A DNA stretch of 64,000 bases, taken from Pseudanabaena minima (lineage in GTDB: Bacteria > Cyanobacteriota > Cyanobacteriia > Pseudanabaenales > Pseudanabaenaceae). The position numbers and the translations under genes were made by a program. The DNA is taken from contig NZ_CP159508.1 of NCBI RefSeq assembly GCF_051131155.1, positions 4,712,001 to 4,776,000 of the forward strand, read 5' to 3'. Every line of letters begins with the position of its first letter. Position 1 is the first letter of the stretch. Below the pieces are notes generated by a model. It had not been told where the DNA came from and did no database searches. It was given only the letters and a program-made list of their open reading frames with translations. Shown here one piece after another: positions 1 through 8,529 of this stretch.

Positions 1-84
1 CGGAAAATTATTATCAGTTATCGCTGTTGCATATGCAATAAAGGCGATCGCTTATTAGCATCTCGTACAGAATTGATGTTGTAT

Positions 85-699
85 TTATTTTTCCTCTAAA
101 ATTCCAATTAAGCTTGTTACTAAATCAGCAAGATCTTCAGGCACTCGATACAAACTGACATCTTGAGTCATCTGCTTAGATTTACGATCTAATTTTGCAA
201 ATTGCCAGATTTTGCCAATTGAGACAATCCCATAAAGTGTGGAGCAATCACTGACTTCTGCTTTATCCACTGCAATTAGTTCTACTGCTAGCTGCTTGAA
301 TCCCCGTTCAAGGTTTTCATCCTTTGCTTCGATAATCAATAATTGTTGAGATGCTTCTAGGTAGTAGTCTAGAGAGCCTTTTAACTGTTCAGTAACCATT
401 AATGGATAGGACACAAATAGCTGTGTATCAATGTAATCCATAACTTCCATGAGGACTGGAGCGATCAAAAACGCGCGTCTAGCTAGTTCACTATCAAAGG
501 CAATTCTCAGTAAGTTACGTTCTATCCGATGTTGCAAATCAGTTAGAGAAGTAATTATTTGTGAGGTTTTAGGTAAGGTGAGCTTAGCTACCTGCCATTT
601 ATAACCAAAGTATGCCAAAAGGTCTTTGGGGTAATAGTTAAGTTTGAAATAATCTGAGAAGTCACAGGATGCTGGTAATTCGATCGCTTTGTGACTCAT
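85..699 (-). CDS. Hypothetical PD-(D/E)XK nuclease-like protein
   Basis: A 204-residue soluble protein with no signal peptide or membrane segment. Around residues 108-130 it has the pattern LDYYL...LLIIEAKDENLERGFKQL. This resembles the D...ExK core of PD-(D/E)XK nuclease-fold proteins, followed by a helix with a conserved Q, as seen in many small cyanobacterial hypothetical proteins of the restriction-endonuclease-like superfamily. Its ATG lies at 699 with no strong ribosome site. It is transcribed away from the window centre, and its neighbour is the large STAND gene on the same strand, 219 bp upstream. Nuclease activity is an inference from one motif. The exact family and any partner are unknown. 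Confidence 0.6.
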   Translation of the reverse strand: MSHKAIELPASCDFSDYFKLNYYPKDLLAYFGYKWQVAKLTLPKTSQIITSLTDLQHRIERNLLRIAFDSELARRAFLIAPVLMEVMDYIDTQLFVSYPLMVTEQLKGSLDYYLEASQQLLIIEAKDENLERGFKQLAVELIAVDKAEVSDCSTLYGIVSIGKIWQFAKLDRKSKQMTQDVSLYRVPEDLADLVTSLIGILEEK

Positions 700-795
700 T
701 GCTATGTTTCCAAGAAGCTAGACGGATATGAGCTTATGATAGTCTAAACTCCAATGAAATAGAGCGATCGCTTTGTGAGGGGATTAGGGTTACAC

Positions 796-895
796 AACCT
801 GAAAAGCAGAGATTAAGATCCCCGACTTTTTTTGTGAACTTGAAAATCACTTTTGATAGCAAAGAAAAAGTCGGGGATCTGGGCAGTTACAGGTT
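796..895. repeat. Family C palindromic repeat, copy 1
   Basis: An element of about 100 bp bounded by AACCTG and CAGGTT. It contains an inner inverted repeat AGATCCCCGACTTTTT / AAAAAGTCGGGGATCT (816-880). Related copies lie near 35172 and 53299. It sits between two minus-strand genes. Confidence 0.6.
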
Positions 896-918
896 ACTTT
901 TGATTGCTGAATTAACTA

Positions 919-3900
919 TTAAGAATCTATATCTCTTTTCACTTGCTGTCGCCATTCTTCTAACTTTGTCTCTGTAAATGGATTTTTGCCTTGCTTCAGA
1001 TCTTCTAGCCATCCTTGTTGATCTGCATAGCTATATTTAACTACATAGTTTCTATTTCGGAGCGAGAGCATTACTTCAATGTTCTCTTGGTAAATCTTGG
1101 CGAGAGAAATTTCAAATTCTGAAATTGCTCCATTGCTATCTCCTATAAGCGCTTTGGCAATGCTCCTATTTTGGCGAATATCAAGATTGTCGGGTTCAAG
1201 ATTAACGGCATTATTGCAAGCGAAAATAACTTCACTTGCTGAGTTGTATATACTGCCCTTCCAGCAAAGCGTGTTCCATGAAGTGCCAGAAATTTTAATA
1301 TTTGGATTTCTCTTGACTGCTTCATTATAGGTAACTATAGCTCCTTTGATATCGCCTTCTTTAGCTAGTTGTTCTCCTTTAGGAATGAAGTATGGATTGA
1401 GTTCTGTTTGCGGATCGAGGGAAATGCTAATATCTAATTTCTTTGCTTCTTGAAATAGGAATAGAGCCGCTTCAGGTTTACCACGCATCCCTTTAGTTCT
1501 TGCTTCAGCGACTAGGGCGGGAGCCGCCGCTTTAAGTGTTTGAGGAGAGCGGCAAGTAGCAAGGTTTTGCTGCAAATCTGGTTGTGTTGTCATGTAGTCT
1601 TGCAGCCAATAGCAAGCTAGTCCCATTTGACGATCTAAGTCCAGGCTCCACAATTTGATAGTTGTGTCCAAACTGCCAGTGGCAATAGTCTTGCCATCGG
1701 AACTAAAGACGACGCTAATGACTCCTTCGCTATGCCCTTTGAAGGTTTGGATTTCTTTGCCTTCCAGATTCCACAATTTGACCGTTTTGTCCCAACTACC
1801 AGTAGCAATGATCTTGCCATCGGGACTAAAGGCAACACCACTAACCCCTTCGCTATGTCCTTTGAAGGTATGAAGTTCTTTTCCATCCAGACTCCATAAC
1901 TTGACGGTTCTGTCCAAACTCCCAGTGGCAATGGTCTTGCTGTCGGAACTAAAGACAACGTTACTGATCCCTTCGCTATGTCCTTTGAAGGTTTGGAGTT
2001 CTTTGCCTTCCAGATTCCACAATTTGACCGTTTTGTCCCCACTGCCAGTGGCAATGGTCTTGCCATCGGGACTAAAGGCAACGCTAATGACCGCTTCGTT
2101 ATGCCCTTTGAAGGTTTGGAGTTCTTTGCCTTCCAGATTCCACAATTTGACCGTTTTGTCCCCACTGCCAGTGGCAATGGTCTTGCCATCAGGACTAAAG
2201 GCAACATTAATAACCCTTTCACTATGTCCTTTGAAGGTTTGAAGTTCTTTGCCTTCCAGATTCCACAATTTGACCGTTTTGTCCCCACTGCCAGTAGCAA
2301 CGGTCTTGCCATCGGGACTAAAGGCAACGCTAATGACCCTTTCACTATGTCCTTTGAAGGTTTGAAGTTCTTTGCCTTCCAGATTCCACAATTTGACCGT
2401 TTTGTCCCCACTGCCAGTAGCAACGGTCTTGCCATCGGGACTAAAGGCAACGCTCCAAACAGCATCGCTATGCCTTGTAAAGGTTTGGAGTTCCTTCCCT
2501 TCCAGACTCCACAATTTGACCGTTTTGTCCCCACTGCCAGTAGCAATGGTCTTGCCATCGGGACTAAAGGCAACGCTAATGACCCTTTCGCTATGTCCTT
2601 TGAAGGTTTGGATTTCTTTGCCTTCCAGATTCCACAATTTGACTGTTTTGTCCCCACTGCCAGTGGCAATGGTCTTGCCATCGGGACTAAAGGCAACGCT
2701 AATGGTCACTTCACTATGTCCTGTAAGGGTTTGAAGTTCTTTGCCTTCCAGATTCCACAATTTGACCGTTTTGTCCCAACTGCCAGTAGCAATGGTCTTG
2801 CCATCGGGACTAAAGGCAATGCTATTGACCGCTTCACTATGTCCTGTAAGGGTTTGAAGTTCTTTGCCTTCCAGATTCCACAATTTTACGGTTTTATCGT
2901 TACTGCCAGTAGCTAGGGTCTTGCCGTCGGGACTAAAGGCAACGCTATAGACCCATTCGCTATGCCCTTTGAAGGTTAGAAGTTCTTTGCCTTCCAGATT
3001 CCACAATTTGACCGTTTTGTCCCCACTGCCAGTGGCAATGGTCTTACCATCGGGACTAAAGGCAACGCTATAAACCTCTTCGCTATGCCCTTTGAAGGTT
3101 TGGAGTTCTTTGCCTTCCAGATTCCACAATTTGACCGTTTTGTCCCCACTGCCAGTGGCAATAGTCTTACCATCGGGACTAAAGGCAATGCTATTGACCG
3201 ATTCATTATGTCCTGTAAGGGTTTGGATTTCTTTGCCTTCCAGATTCCACAATTTGACCGTTTTGTCCCCACTGCCAGTGGCAATAGTCTTACCATCGGG
3301 ACTAAAGACAATGCTGTTGACCGATTCATTATGCCCAAGAAAACGATTTTTTTCTTTCATGGCATAGACTACTTCTTGAATGGAGGTAATTACACGGATC
3401 TTGATATCAGAAGAGGCGAGCTGATTTTTTTGTAATCTCTCGCCAGTCTCTACAGCCTCAACTAGCGCCTCAAGCTGGAGATTACCATTCAGCAGCGATC
3501 GCATTTTGTAACTATCAGAAACAAATTGCGCGTCAACGCTAGTTTTCAGAGCCATAAACCCCGCAATCCCTGCCCCAAATGCCATCACACTCGCCATAAT
3601 CCCCACCCCAAATGCCAACCGACTACGCTTTCTCGCCTCTAACTTTGCCTTCTCCTCTTCCTTAAGCGAACTCCGCAACATTTCCACCGTTTCGCCCAAT
3701 TTCCCCTTAGTTTCTACCAACTCCCTTTGCAACTTCGCCATCTCAGGTGATTGCGACGCACGGATAAACTCCGCTAGATAATCATGCACCAACTGATATC
3801 TATCTAAAGGCGACTCAGGAATCAACACCACCAGTCCCGATCGCACAAAAATCTCCAATACCAAATCCAACGCTGACACATCCCCCTGCATCTCAGCCAG

Positions 3901-6420
3901 CAAATCATGCAAATCCTTTTCTAACTCTTCACGAGTCTTTAACGGACGAGTCCCCCGCTCATCTGTCAACATAAACAACAAAAACTTAGCTAATCGATTA
4001 TTCTCCTCACCACAATCCACGATCACATCATTCAAGTAGCGTTCCACCAATATCGCCTTCGGATTGTTCCCCAACAGGCGATATTGCTCCAAAGTCTTAA
4101 TTCCCTGCTGCTGCAACTGTGCCCCCACCACCTGAAGCTCAATCGGACGCACCTCGCCTAGCTCATCCTTGAGGTCATCTGCGATCGCCTCAATCAACTC
4201 AGGCTCCAAATAAAACCGTGACTTTGCTGTAAGGGTTTGAATCAGCGACTTAGCCGCATCCACCTTGAGATTCCCCACCCGATACAACACATTCTTACTG
4301 AGAATATCTTGATCGATCGCTGCCATGCTCTCGATCTGGTTACATTCCAGCAAATAATGCAGATAGTCCTCCCGCAATGACAATACCACCTTCAACGAAG
4401 ATAGATTTTGTGAATCATTGAGCAAAGAGCCAATAAACTCAAAAAAGCGCCGACGCTCAGTTGGTTGATTGTAATAAACAAAAAAGAACTCCTCAAACTG
4501 ATCGAAAATCAAAACTAAACGCAAGTTTTGCGATTCTTTTTCCCTAAGTTTAGAGATGATGCCATTAAGTTTTAACTCTTTGCCTTGAGCAGATATTCCA
4601 TCTACAAGCATAGGCTCGATCCCCCTGCCTTCGGCATCCCCCTTAGAAAGGGGGACTGGATTATTGGAGTCATCCAAAGCCCCCATTTCTAAGGGGGGGA
4701 GGGGGGATCTACCCTGCGCCGAAGCCAGAGATTTCTCCAACTCCTCTTCCCAATTTGTATAAACCCGCAAGGCGATCGCGCAAACATCCCTACCCTCAAA
4801 AGAAGTATGCTCCAACTGCGGAATTAATCCCGCATTCACCAGCGAACTCTTACCCACGCCAGACTTGCCATACAGCACGATCAACTTATAGCTAGGCTTA
4901 GCAATGCGCGTAATCAACTCATCAAGATCTTGCTTGCGTCCCGAAGCCTCAATTTCCGTCGCTACATCAGTTTGCGACTTGCCGACCGACTTCTTACCCT
5001 GTAACCTGCCAGCACCGATAAACGCCCGATAGCCATATTGCTGCTCGATCGCATACTGTTCTTGCTTTGTGACATAGGCTTCGAGATATTGCTTTTGCTT
5101 AGTGTAAAGCGATCGCAGTTCTGTTAAAAGTTTGATATAAATCTGTGGATGTCCTGTATCTCCTAACTCCTTTGCTTCAAGAAGTAGTTTTAATCCCTCT
5201 TGATAGTTTTTGAGTTTGATTTCTGCTTGAGCAATGATAAATAGATATAAATTGCGCCATTTTTGATAATCCTGAGGAGATCGATCCAAAAAAGAAAGCG
5301 CCATTTTCCCGTAGTTTCTGGCAGTTTCCCATTCTTGTTTCTGGAGTTCGACCTCCGCTAGATATCCATAGTCTAATGAGAGGTGATAAGGTTCGTGAAA
5401 CTCCTGATGTAAAGGCAATGCTTTTTGGACAAATGCTTCAACCGCGTCCCAATCAGACATGCGATAGGCAGTAACAAAAAGACGAATAATTATATTTGCT
5501 ACGAAATCGGAACGGTTTACCTTTTCAAAAAAATCGATAGCAGATTGAAAACCCGATCGCGCTAATTCCCAATTAGGCACACGATATTTTTCAGCATCCG
5601 CAATTGTGTAATTGACTTGTCCAATTTGATTGATTAATAGACCACAACGTTCAAAATCTTGAATTTCTTGCCAATAGTTAAAACTCGCTTGCAAATATTC
5701 CAGAGCTTTAGTAGGTGAATTATTGGGTGGTAGTGTGTCTAAACCGCGAATAAAGTTAAGATTAGCTTGCAGTTTTGGTTCAATATTTAAACCGCGATCG
5801 CCTAAGTCCTTGAGTGCTATTTCTAGTTCAGAACATTGAATTGAACCTAAACGATGAATCTCCCCCAACTTTTTGAAAAAAGGAATCTCGCTAGGTGCAA
5901 GTACATGACCGAATAAAGCTTCACTGCCATCATGCAAAGAAGTGATTAACTCATCAGTAGCGATCTCAAAGTCAAGAGTCGTCGTCCAACTCTCAAAATC
6001 TGGAGCAACCCGAATAATCCGCTTATGCACCGCATCGGAAATCCACCACACAATCGGATAGGGGCAGTGATTGCGAAACATTTCGCGATTGATATTCAGA
6101 TCCAATAGCGCTGCCTGTAGATTATCCAGTTCATCCAATCCCACGATGGACAATGCTGCGGGAGTCTCTGACGGTACTTGCGAAATGATGTAGTTATATA
6201 AGTCTTTTTGCGATCGCGGCAACCTAATCTCATGGAGCGGCTGGGGATGAATTTCCTTAAGGCGAGTAATTAGGCGATCGCGCAAATCCTGATAGTTGCA
6301 TCGTACCAAGAGCAGCTTAAACTCACCCTCATACAGATCCAGCGTCATCGAAAGCTCTTGCAATAAATCCTCATTCTCAGGAGAAATATTGGCAGATGTC
6401 AGAGTAGATTCATCACTCAT
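919..6420 (-). CDS. Giant STAND NTPase with TPR-like regions and 14 WD40 repeats
   Basis: An 1833-residue protein if started at ATG 6420; a TTG 42 bp upstream is in frame but looks weaker. Visible order: an N-terminal helical domain common in cyanobacterial NTPases (1-230); TPR-like helices (240-480); a STAND-type P-loop NTPase with Walker A GKSGVGKSS near 517 and an acidic Walker B-like LVLIFDQFEEFFF near 640; a membrane helix near 936-958; 14 WD40 repeats at about 1027-1593 (two seven-blade propellers); and C-terminal TPRs. STAND proteins of this plan are signal-sensing switches, many linked to bacterial immunity or programmed cell death. The ligand is unknown. Residues 570-600 are encoded by an inserted repeat. 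Only about 80 bp separates it from pepA. Confidence 0.88.
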   Translation of the reverse strand: MSDESTLTSANISPENEDLLQELSMTLDLYEGEFKLLLVRCNYQDLRDRLITRLKEIHPQPLHEIRLPRSQKDLYNYIISQVPSETPAALSIVGLDELDNLQAALLDLNINREMFRNHCPYPIVWWISDAVHKRIIRVAPDFESWTTTLDFEIATDELITSLHDGSEALFGHVLAPSEIPFFKKLGEIHRLGSIQCSELEIALKDLGDRGLNIEPKLQANLNFIRGLDTLPPNNSPTKALEYLQASFNYWQEIQDFERCGLLINQIGQVNYTIADAEKYRVPNWELARSGFQSAIDFFEKVNRSDFVANIIIRLFVTAYRMSDWDAVEAFVQKALPLHQEFHEPYHLSLDYGYLAEVELQKQEWETARNYGKMALSFLDRSPQDYQKWRNLYLFIIAQAEIKLKNYQEGLKLLLEAKELGDTGHPQIYIKLLTELRSLYTKQKQYLEAYVTKQEQYAIEQQYGYRAFIGAGRLQGKKSVGKSQTDVATEIEASGRKQDLDELITRIAKPSYKLIVLYGKSGVGKSSLVNAGLIPQLEHTSFEGRDVCAIALRVYTNWEEELEKSLASAQGRSPLPPLEMGALDDSNNPVPLSKGDAEGRGIEPMLVDGISAQGKELKLNGIISKLREKESQNLRLVLIFDQFEEFFFVYYNQPTERRRFFEFIGSLLNDSQNLSSLKVVLSLREDYLHYLLECNQIESMAAIDQDILSKNVLYRVGNLKVDAAKSLIQTLTAKSRFYLEPELIEAIADDLKDELGEVRPIELQVVGAQLQQQGIKTLEQYRLLGNNPKAILVERYLNDVIVDCGEENNRLAKFLLFMLTDERGTRPLKTREELEKDLHDLLAEMQGDVSALDLVLEIFVRSGLVVLIPESPLDRYQLVHDYLAEFIRASQSPEMAKLQRELVETKGKLGETVEMLRSSLKEEEKAKLEARKRSRLAFGVGIMASVMAFGAGIAGFMALKTSVDAQFVSDSYKMRSLLNGNLQLEALVEAVETGERLQKNQLASSDIKIRVITSIQEVVYAMKEKNRFLGHNESVNSIVFSPDGKTIATGSGDKTVKLWNLEGKEIQTLTGHNESVNSIAFSPDGKTIATGSGDKTVKLWNLEGKELQTFKGHSEEVYSVAFSPDGKTIATGSGDKTVKLWNLEGKELLTFKGHSEWVYSVAFSPDGKTLATGSNDKTVKLWNLEGKELQTLTGHSEAVNSIAFSPDGKTIATGSWDKTVKLWNLEGKELQTLTGHSEVTISVAFSPDGKTIATGSGDKTVKLWNLEGKEIQTFKGHSERVISVAFSPDGKTIATGSGDKTVKLWSLEGKELQTFTRHSDAVWSVAFSPDGKTVATGSGDKTVKLWNLEGKELQTFKGHSERVISVAFSPDGKTVATGSGDKTVKLWNLEGKELQTFKGHSERVINVAFSPDGKTIATGSGDKTVKLWNLEGKELQTFKGHNEAVISVAFSPDGKTIATGSGDKTVKLWNLEGKELQTFKGHSEGISNVVFSSDSKTIATGSLDRTVKLWSLDGKELHTFKGHSEGVSGVAFSPDGKIIATGSWDKTVKLWNLEGKEIQTFKGHSEGVISVVFSSDGKTIATGSLDTTIKLWSLDLDRQMGLACYWLQDYMTTQPDLQQNLATCRSPQTLKAAAPALVAEARTKGMRGKPEAALFLFQEAKKLDISISLDPQTELNPYFIPKGEQLAKEGDIKGAIVTYNEAVKRNPNIKISGTSWNTLCWKGSIYNSASEVIFACNNAVNLEPDNLDIRQNRSIAKALIGDSNGAISEFEISLAKIYQENIEVMLSLRNRNYVVKYSYADQQGWLEDLKQGKNPFTETKLEEWRQQVKRDIDS
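1640..3345 (-). repeat. Tandem 123-bp coding repeat (14 WD40 units)
   Basis: Fourteen consecutive units of 41 codons, each of the form GHSExV-SVAFSPDGKTIATGS-DKTVKLWNLEGKELQTF. They are near-identical at DNA level except for a few variable codons after GH. This produces long spurious open frames on both strands. Confidence 0.93.
4618..4710. repeat. Family D (GATCCCCC...GGGGGATC) repeat inside coding sequence
   Basis: A 93-bp inverted repeat starting GATCCCCCTGCC and ending GGGGGGATCT, with internal CCCCCTTAGAAAGGGGG and CCATTTCTAAGGGGGG. The same type occurs in intergenic DNA at 10712-10787. Here it is translated in frame as a proline/glycine-rich insert (SPLPPLEMG...NPVPLSKGDAEG) between Walker A and Walker B of the STAND NTPase. 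Confidence 0.75.
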
Positions 6421-6460
6421 TGCTTTGTGACCCAGATTTAGGACTGCTACATTATTAACC

Positions 6461-6505
6461 AATTAAACGAAAAAGGCTTGCTTAGCAAGCCTTTTTCGTT
6501 TAATT
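6461..6505. terminator. Hairpin at the 3' end of pepA
   Basis: A perfect 21-bp stem, AATTAAACGAAAAAGGCTTG plus C in each arm, with a TTA loop. It overlaps the pepA stop codon and ends 40 bp before the STAND start, so it could terminate pepA on the minus strand. Confidence 0.7.
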
Positions 6506-8029
6506 GATAATTAAATTCACCAAAGTTCGCACTGCAAAACCAGTACCACCAGCATTGTTATAACCAGACTCACGCTCAGTCCAGACCGGTCCTGCCACAT
6601 CAAGGTGAGCCCATGCCTTAGTCTTTTCCACAAATTGCTTCAAGAATAAAGCCCCTGTAATCGCACCGCCAGCCCGTGAGCCTGTATTTTTAAAATCAGC
6701 AACCACTGACTTTAATTGATCGAAATAGGGATCTTCGAGGGGCATCCGCCAGAATTTCTCACCAGCATCTTTTGCCGCTTTAGCGATTGCCTCGGCAAAG
6801 TCATCATCAATTGACCACATCCCTCCGATATCCTCGCCCAAGGCAACCACACAAGCGCCAGTTAGCGTCGCCAGATCAACGATCGCATCCACACCTAACT
6901 TATCGGCATAGACCAGAGCATCGGCAAGGGTTAAGCGACCTTCAGCATCAGTGTTATTCACCTCAATGGTTTTGCCATTGGAAGCAGTGAGAATATCCCC
7001 TGGACGCATGGCACTGCCATTGACCATATTTTCGCAAGTAGCGACGATGAAATGAACTTCGATATTGGTAGGTTGTAGATGGGCGATGACTTTCGCTGCA
7101 CCTAATGCGGCAGCAGAACCTCCCATATCGGTTTTCATGAGTTCAATGCTGCTACCGATACCCGTTTTTAGATTCAAGCCGCCAGAGTCAAAGGTCAAAC
7201 CTTTGCCGACGATCGCTAATTTGCGCTTCGGTGAGCCATTGCTGTAAGTAAGGTGAATAAACTTTGGTGGAATGTCTGAAGCTTTAGCCACACCGAGAAA
7301 TGCGCCCATGCCCAAAGCTTCGCAATCAGCTTGTTCAAGAATTTTGACAGTGAAATAATCTGATTCATTAGCGATCGCTACCGCAGTTTCTGCCAATGTA
7401 ATTGGGGTCACGATATTGGCTGGCGCAGATACTAGCTCTCTAGCCAAAATTACACCATCGACAATCTGCTGTGCCTTAGCGATCGCAGGATTTGCCAATT
7501 CAGGATCAGTTTCTAAAATTTCAACTTGATCGAGGAACTGAGGATTGGCATTTTTGGATTTAAAGCGCTTGTCTTGATGCGCCGCTAGTAATACGCCCTC
7601 TGCAATCGCTTGAGTTGTCAAATTCACATCTTGGTTATAGGTAGGAAAAGAAAGCGCCAGCTTTTTCACCTTTTCCTTGTTTGCCCATTTCACGGCAGTT
7701 GCAGCAGCTTTGCGCCAGACATCCGCAGTGGCTTTAGCAGGATCTCCTAATCCAATTAAAATCACCTTACGGATTGCATAGTCAATACCCACACGTCCAC
7801 TGACCGCAGCCCCTGTTTCCCCCGTAAACTCTGACTCAGTAATCAAATCCGTTAAAGTGCAAGCCAAAACCTGAATATCCAAGTTTTTTAATGGTTCAGA
7901 TAGTTCTAGAGTTTTCTTTGCTGAGTTTTCAGATTGCTCATTACTAGCCTGTGGACTAGCAAAAACCGCGATCGCAAGGGCATCACCATGCCAAGCCTGC
8001 GGACTAGTTAATGATGGGAGAATATTCAT
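6500..8029 (-). CDS. pepA: Leucyl aminopeptidase (M17 cytosol aminopeptidase)
   Basis: A 509-residue M17 metallopeptidase that removes N-terminal residues, preferentially leucine, from peptides in the cytoplasm using two divalent metals. The C-terminal catalytic domain shows GKGLTFDSGGLNLK (metal ligand Lys/Asp), MKTDMGGSAA and the family signature NTDAEGRLTLADAL with its Asp and Glu ligands. The N-terminal 180 residues are the usual variable domain. Length is normal for the family. The ATG at 8029 is followed by a regular coding frame. It is probably monocistronic: a hairpin overlaps its stop codon and repeat DNA lies upstream. Confidence 0.97.
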   Translation of the reverse strand: MNILPSLTSPQAWHGDALAIAVFASPQASNEQSENSAKKTLELSEPLKNLDIQVLACTLTDLITESEFTGETGAAVSGRVGIDYAIRKVILIGLGDPAKATADVWRKAAATAVKWANKEKVKKLALSFPTYNQDVNLTTQAIAEGVLLAAHQDKRFKSKNANPQFLDQVEILETDPELANPAIAKAQQIVDGVILARELVSAPANIVTPITLAETAVAIANESDYFTVKILEQADCEALGMGAFLGVAKASDIPPKFIHLTYSNGSPKRKLAIVGKGLTFDSGGLNLKTGIGSSIELMKTDMGGSAAALGAAKVIAHLQPTNIEVHFIVATCENMVNGSAMRPGDILTASNGKTIEVNNTDAEGRLTLADALVYADKLGVDAIVDLATLTGACVVALGEDIGGMWSIDDDFAEAIAKAAKDAGEKFWRMPLEDPYFDQLKSVVADFKNTGSRAGGAITGALFLKQFVEKTKAWAHLDVAGPVWTERESGYNNAGGTGFAVRTLVNLIIN

Positions 8030-8161
8030 TTTAGATACAGTCTGTAAATTTTGTCACGACGTTATACCTATTATTAAAGCTTAGAAAGCAGAAGGGGCGT
8101 GAAGTGTGAATTACTGTTTTCCGATCAAAGCAGTTTTAGCATGTGCAGCTTCTACCCCTCA

Positions 8162-8262
8162 TACCAAAGCACAAAATCGCGTAGCGATTTTGTGCTTTTA
8201 AAACTCTTATGGGGTTTGGTTTTCAATTTATAAAAGTGTTGTCACACTTTTGTGAATTGGTA
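8162..8262. mobile_element. MITE-like element family A, copy 1
   Basis: About 101 bp from TACCAAAGCACAAAAT to GAATTGGTA, with two internal hairpins (ACAAAATCGC/GCGATTTTGT and AAAAGTGT/ACACTTTT) and a central GGGTTTGGTTTT. The first end resembles the terminal repeat of the IS630-family element at 37980-39122. Confidence 0.6.
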
Positions 8263-8264
8263 TC

Positions 8265-8319
8265 AAAACCAAAAAGATGAGTGGCGGTGCTTCGCGCCGC
8301 CACTCATCTTTTTGGTTTT
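8265..8319. repeat. 55-bp palindrome
   Basis: A long hairpin with 23-bp arms (AAAACCAAAAAGATGAGTGG + CGG) around a TGCTTCGCG centre. Its arms are the same as those of the palindrome at 16930-16984. It lies directly beside MITE copy 1. The rest of the 8030-8529 gap shows no gene. Confidence 0.75.
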
Positions 8320-8529
8320 ATGTCCTTCAAATTTTGTGATCAAAATCTAGAGACTTTTATGTGTAATATCTCTAAATTTCTAGGTTTATACTACAATCTG
8401 TTATGCCAACATGCTGATGTAAGCATCTTTACCCGATAGCATGATGATTGTGATGTAGGAGCTATCAGAAGATGCTTTGAGTAAGGTATGTTGGTTGCTA
8501 TTTAAATGCGAGGAGTGACGGACTGAATT

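Noticed and set aside
1635..3435. Long open frames on both strands across the WD40 repeat array, up to 353 codons
   Set aside because: They arise because the 123-bp repeat lacks stop codons in several frames. They have repetitive, non-protein-like composition, and the WD40 frame explains the sequence.
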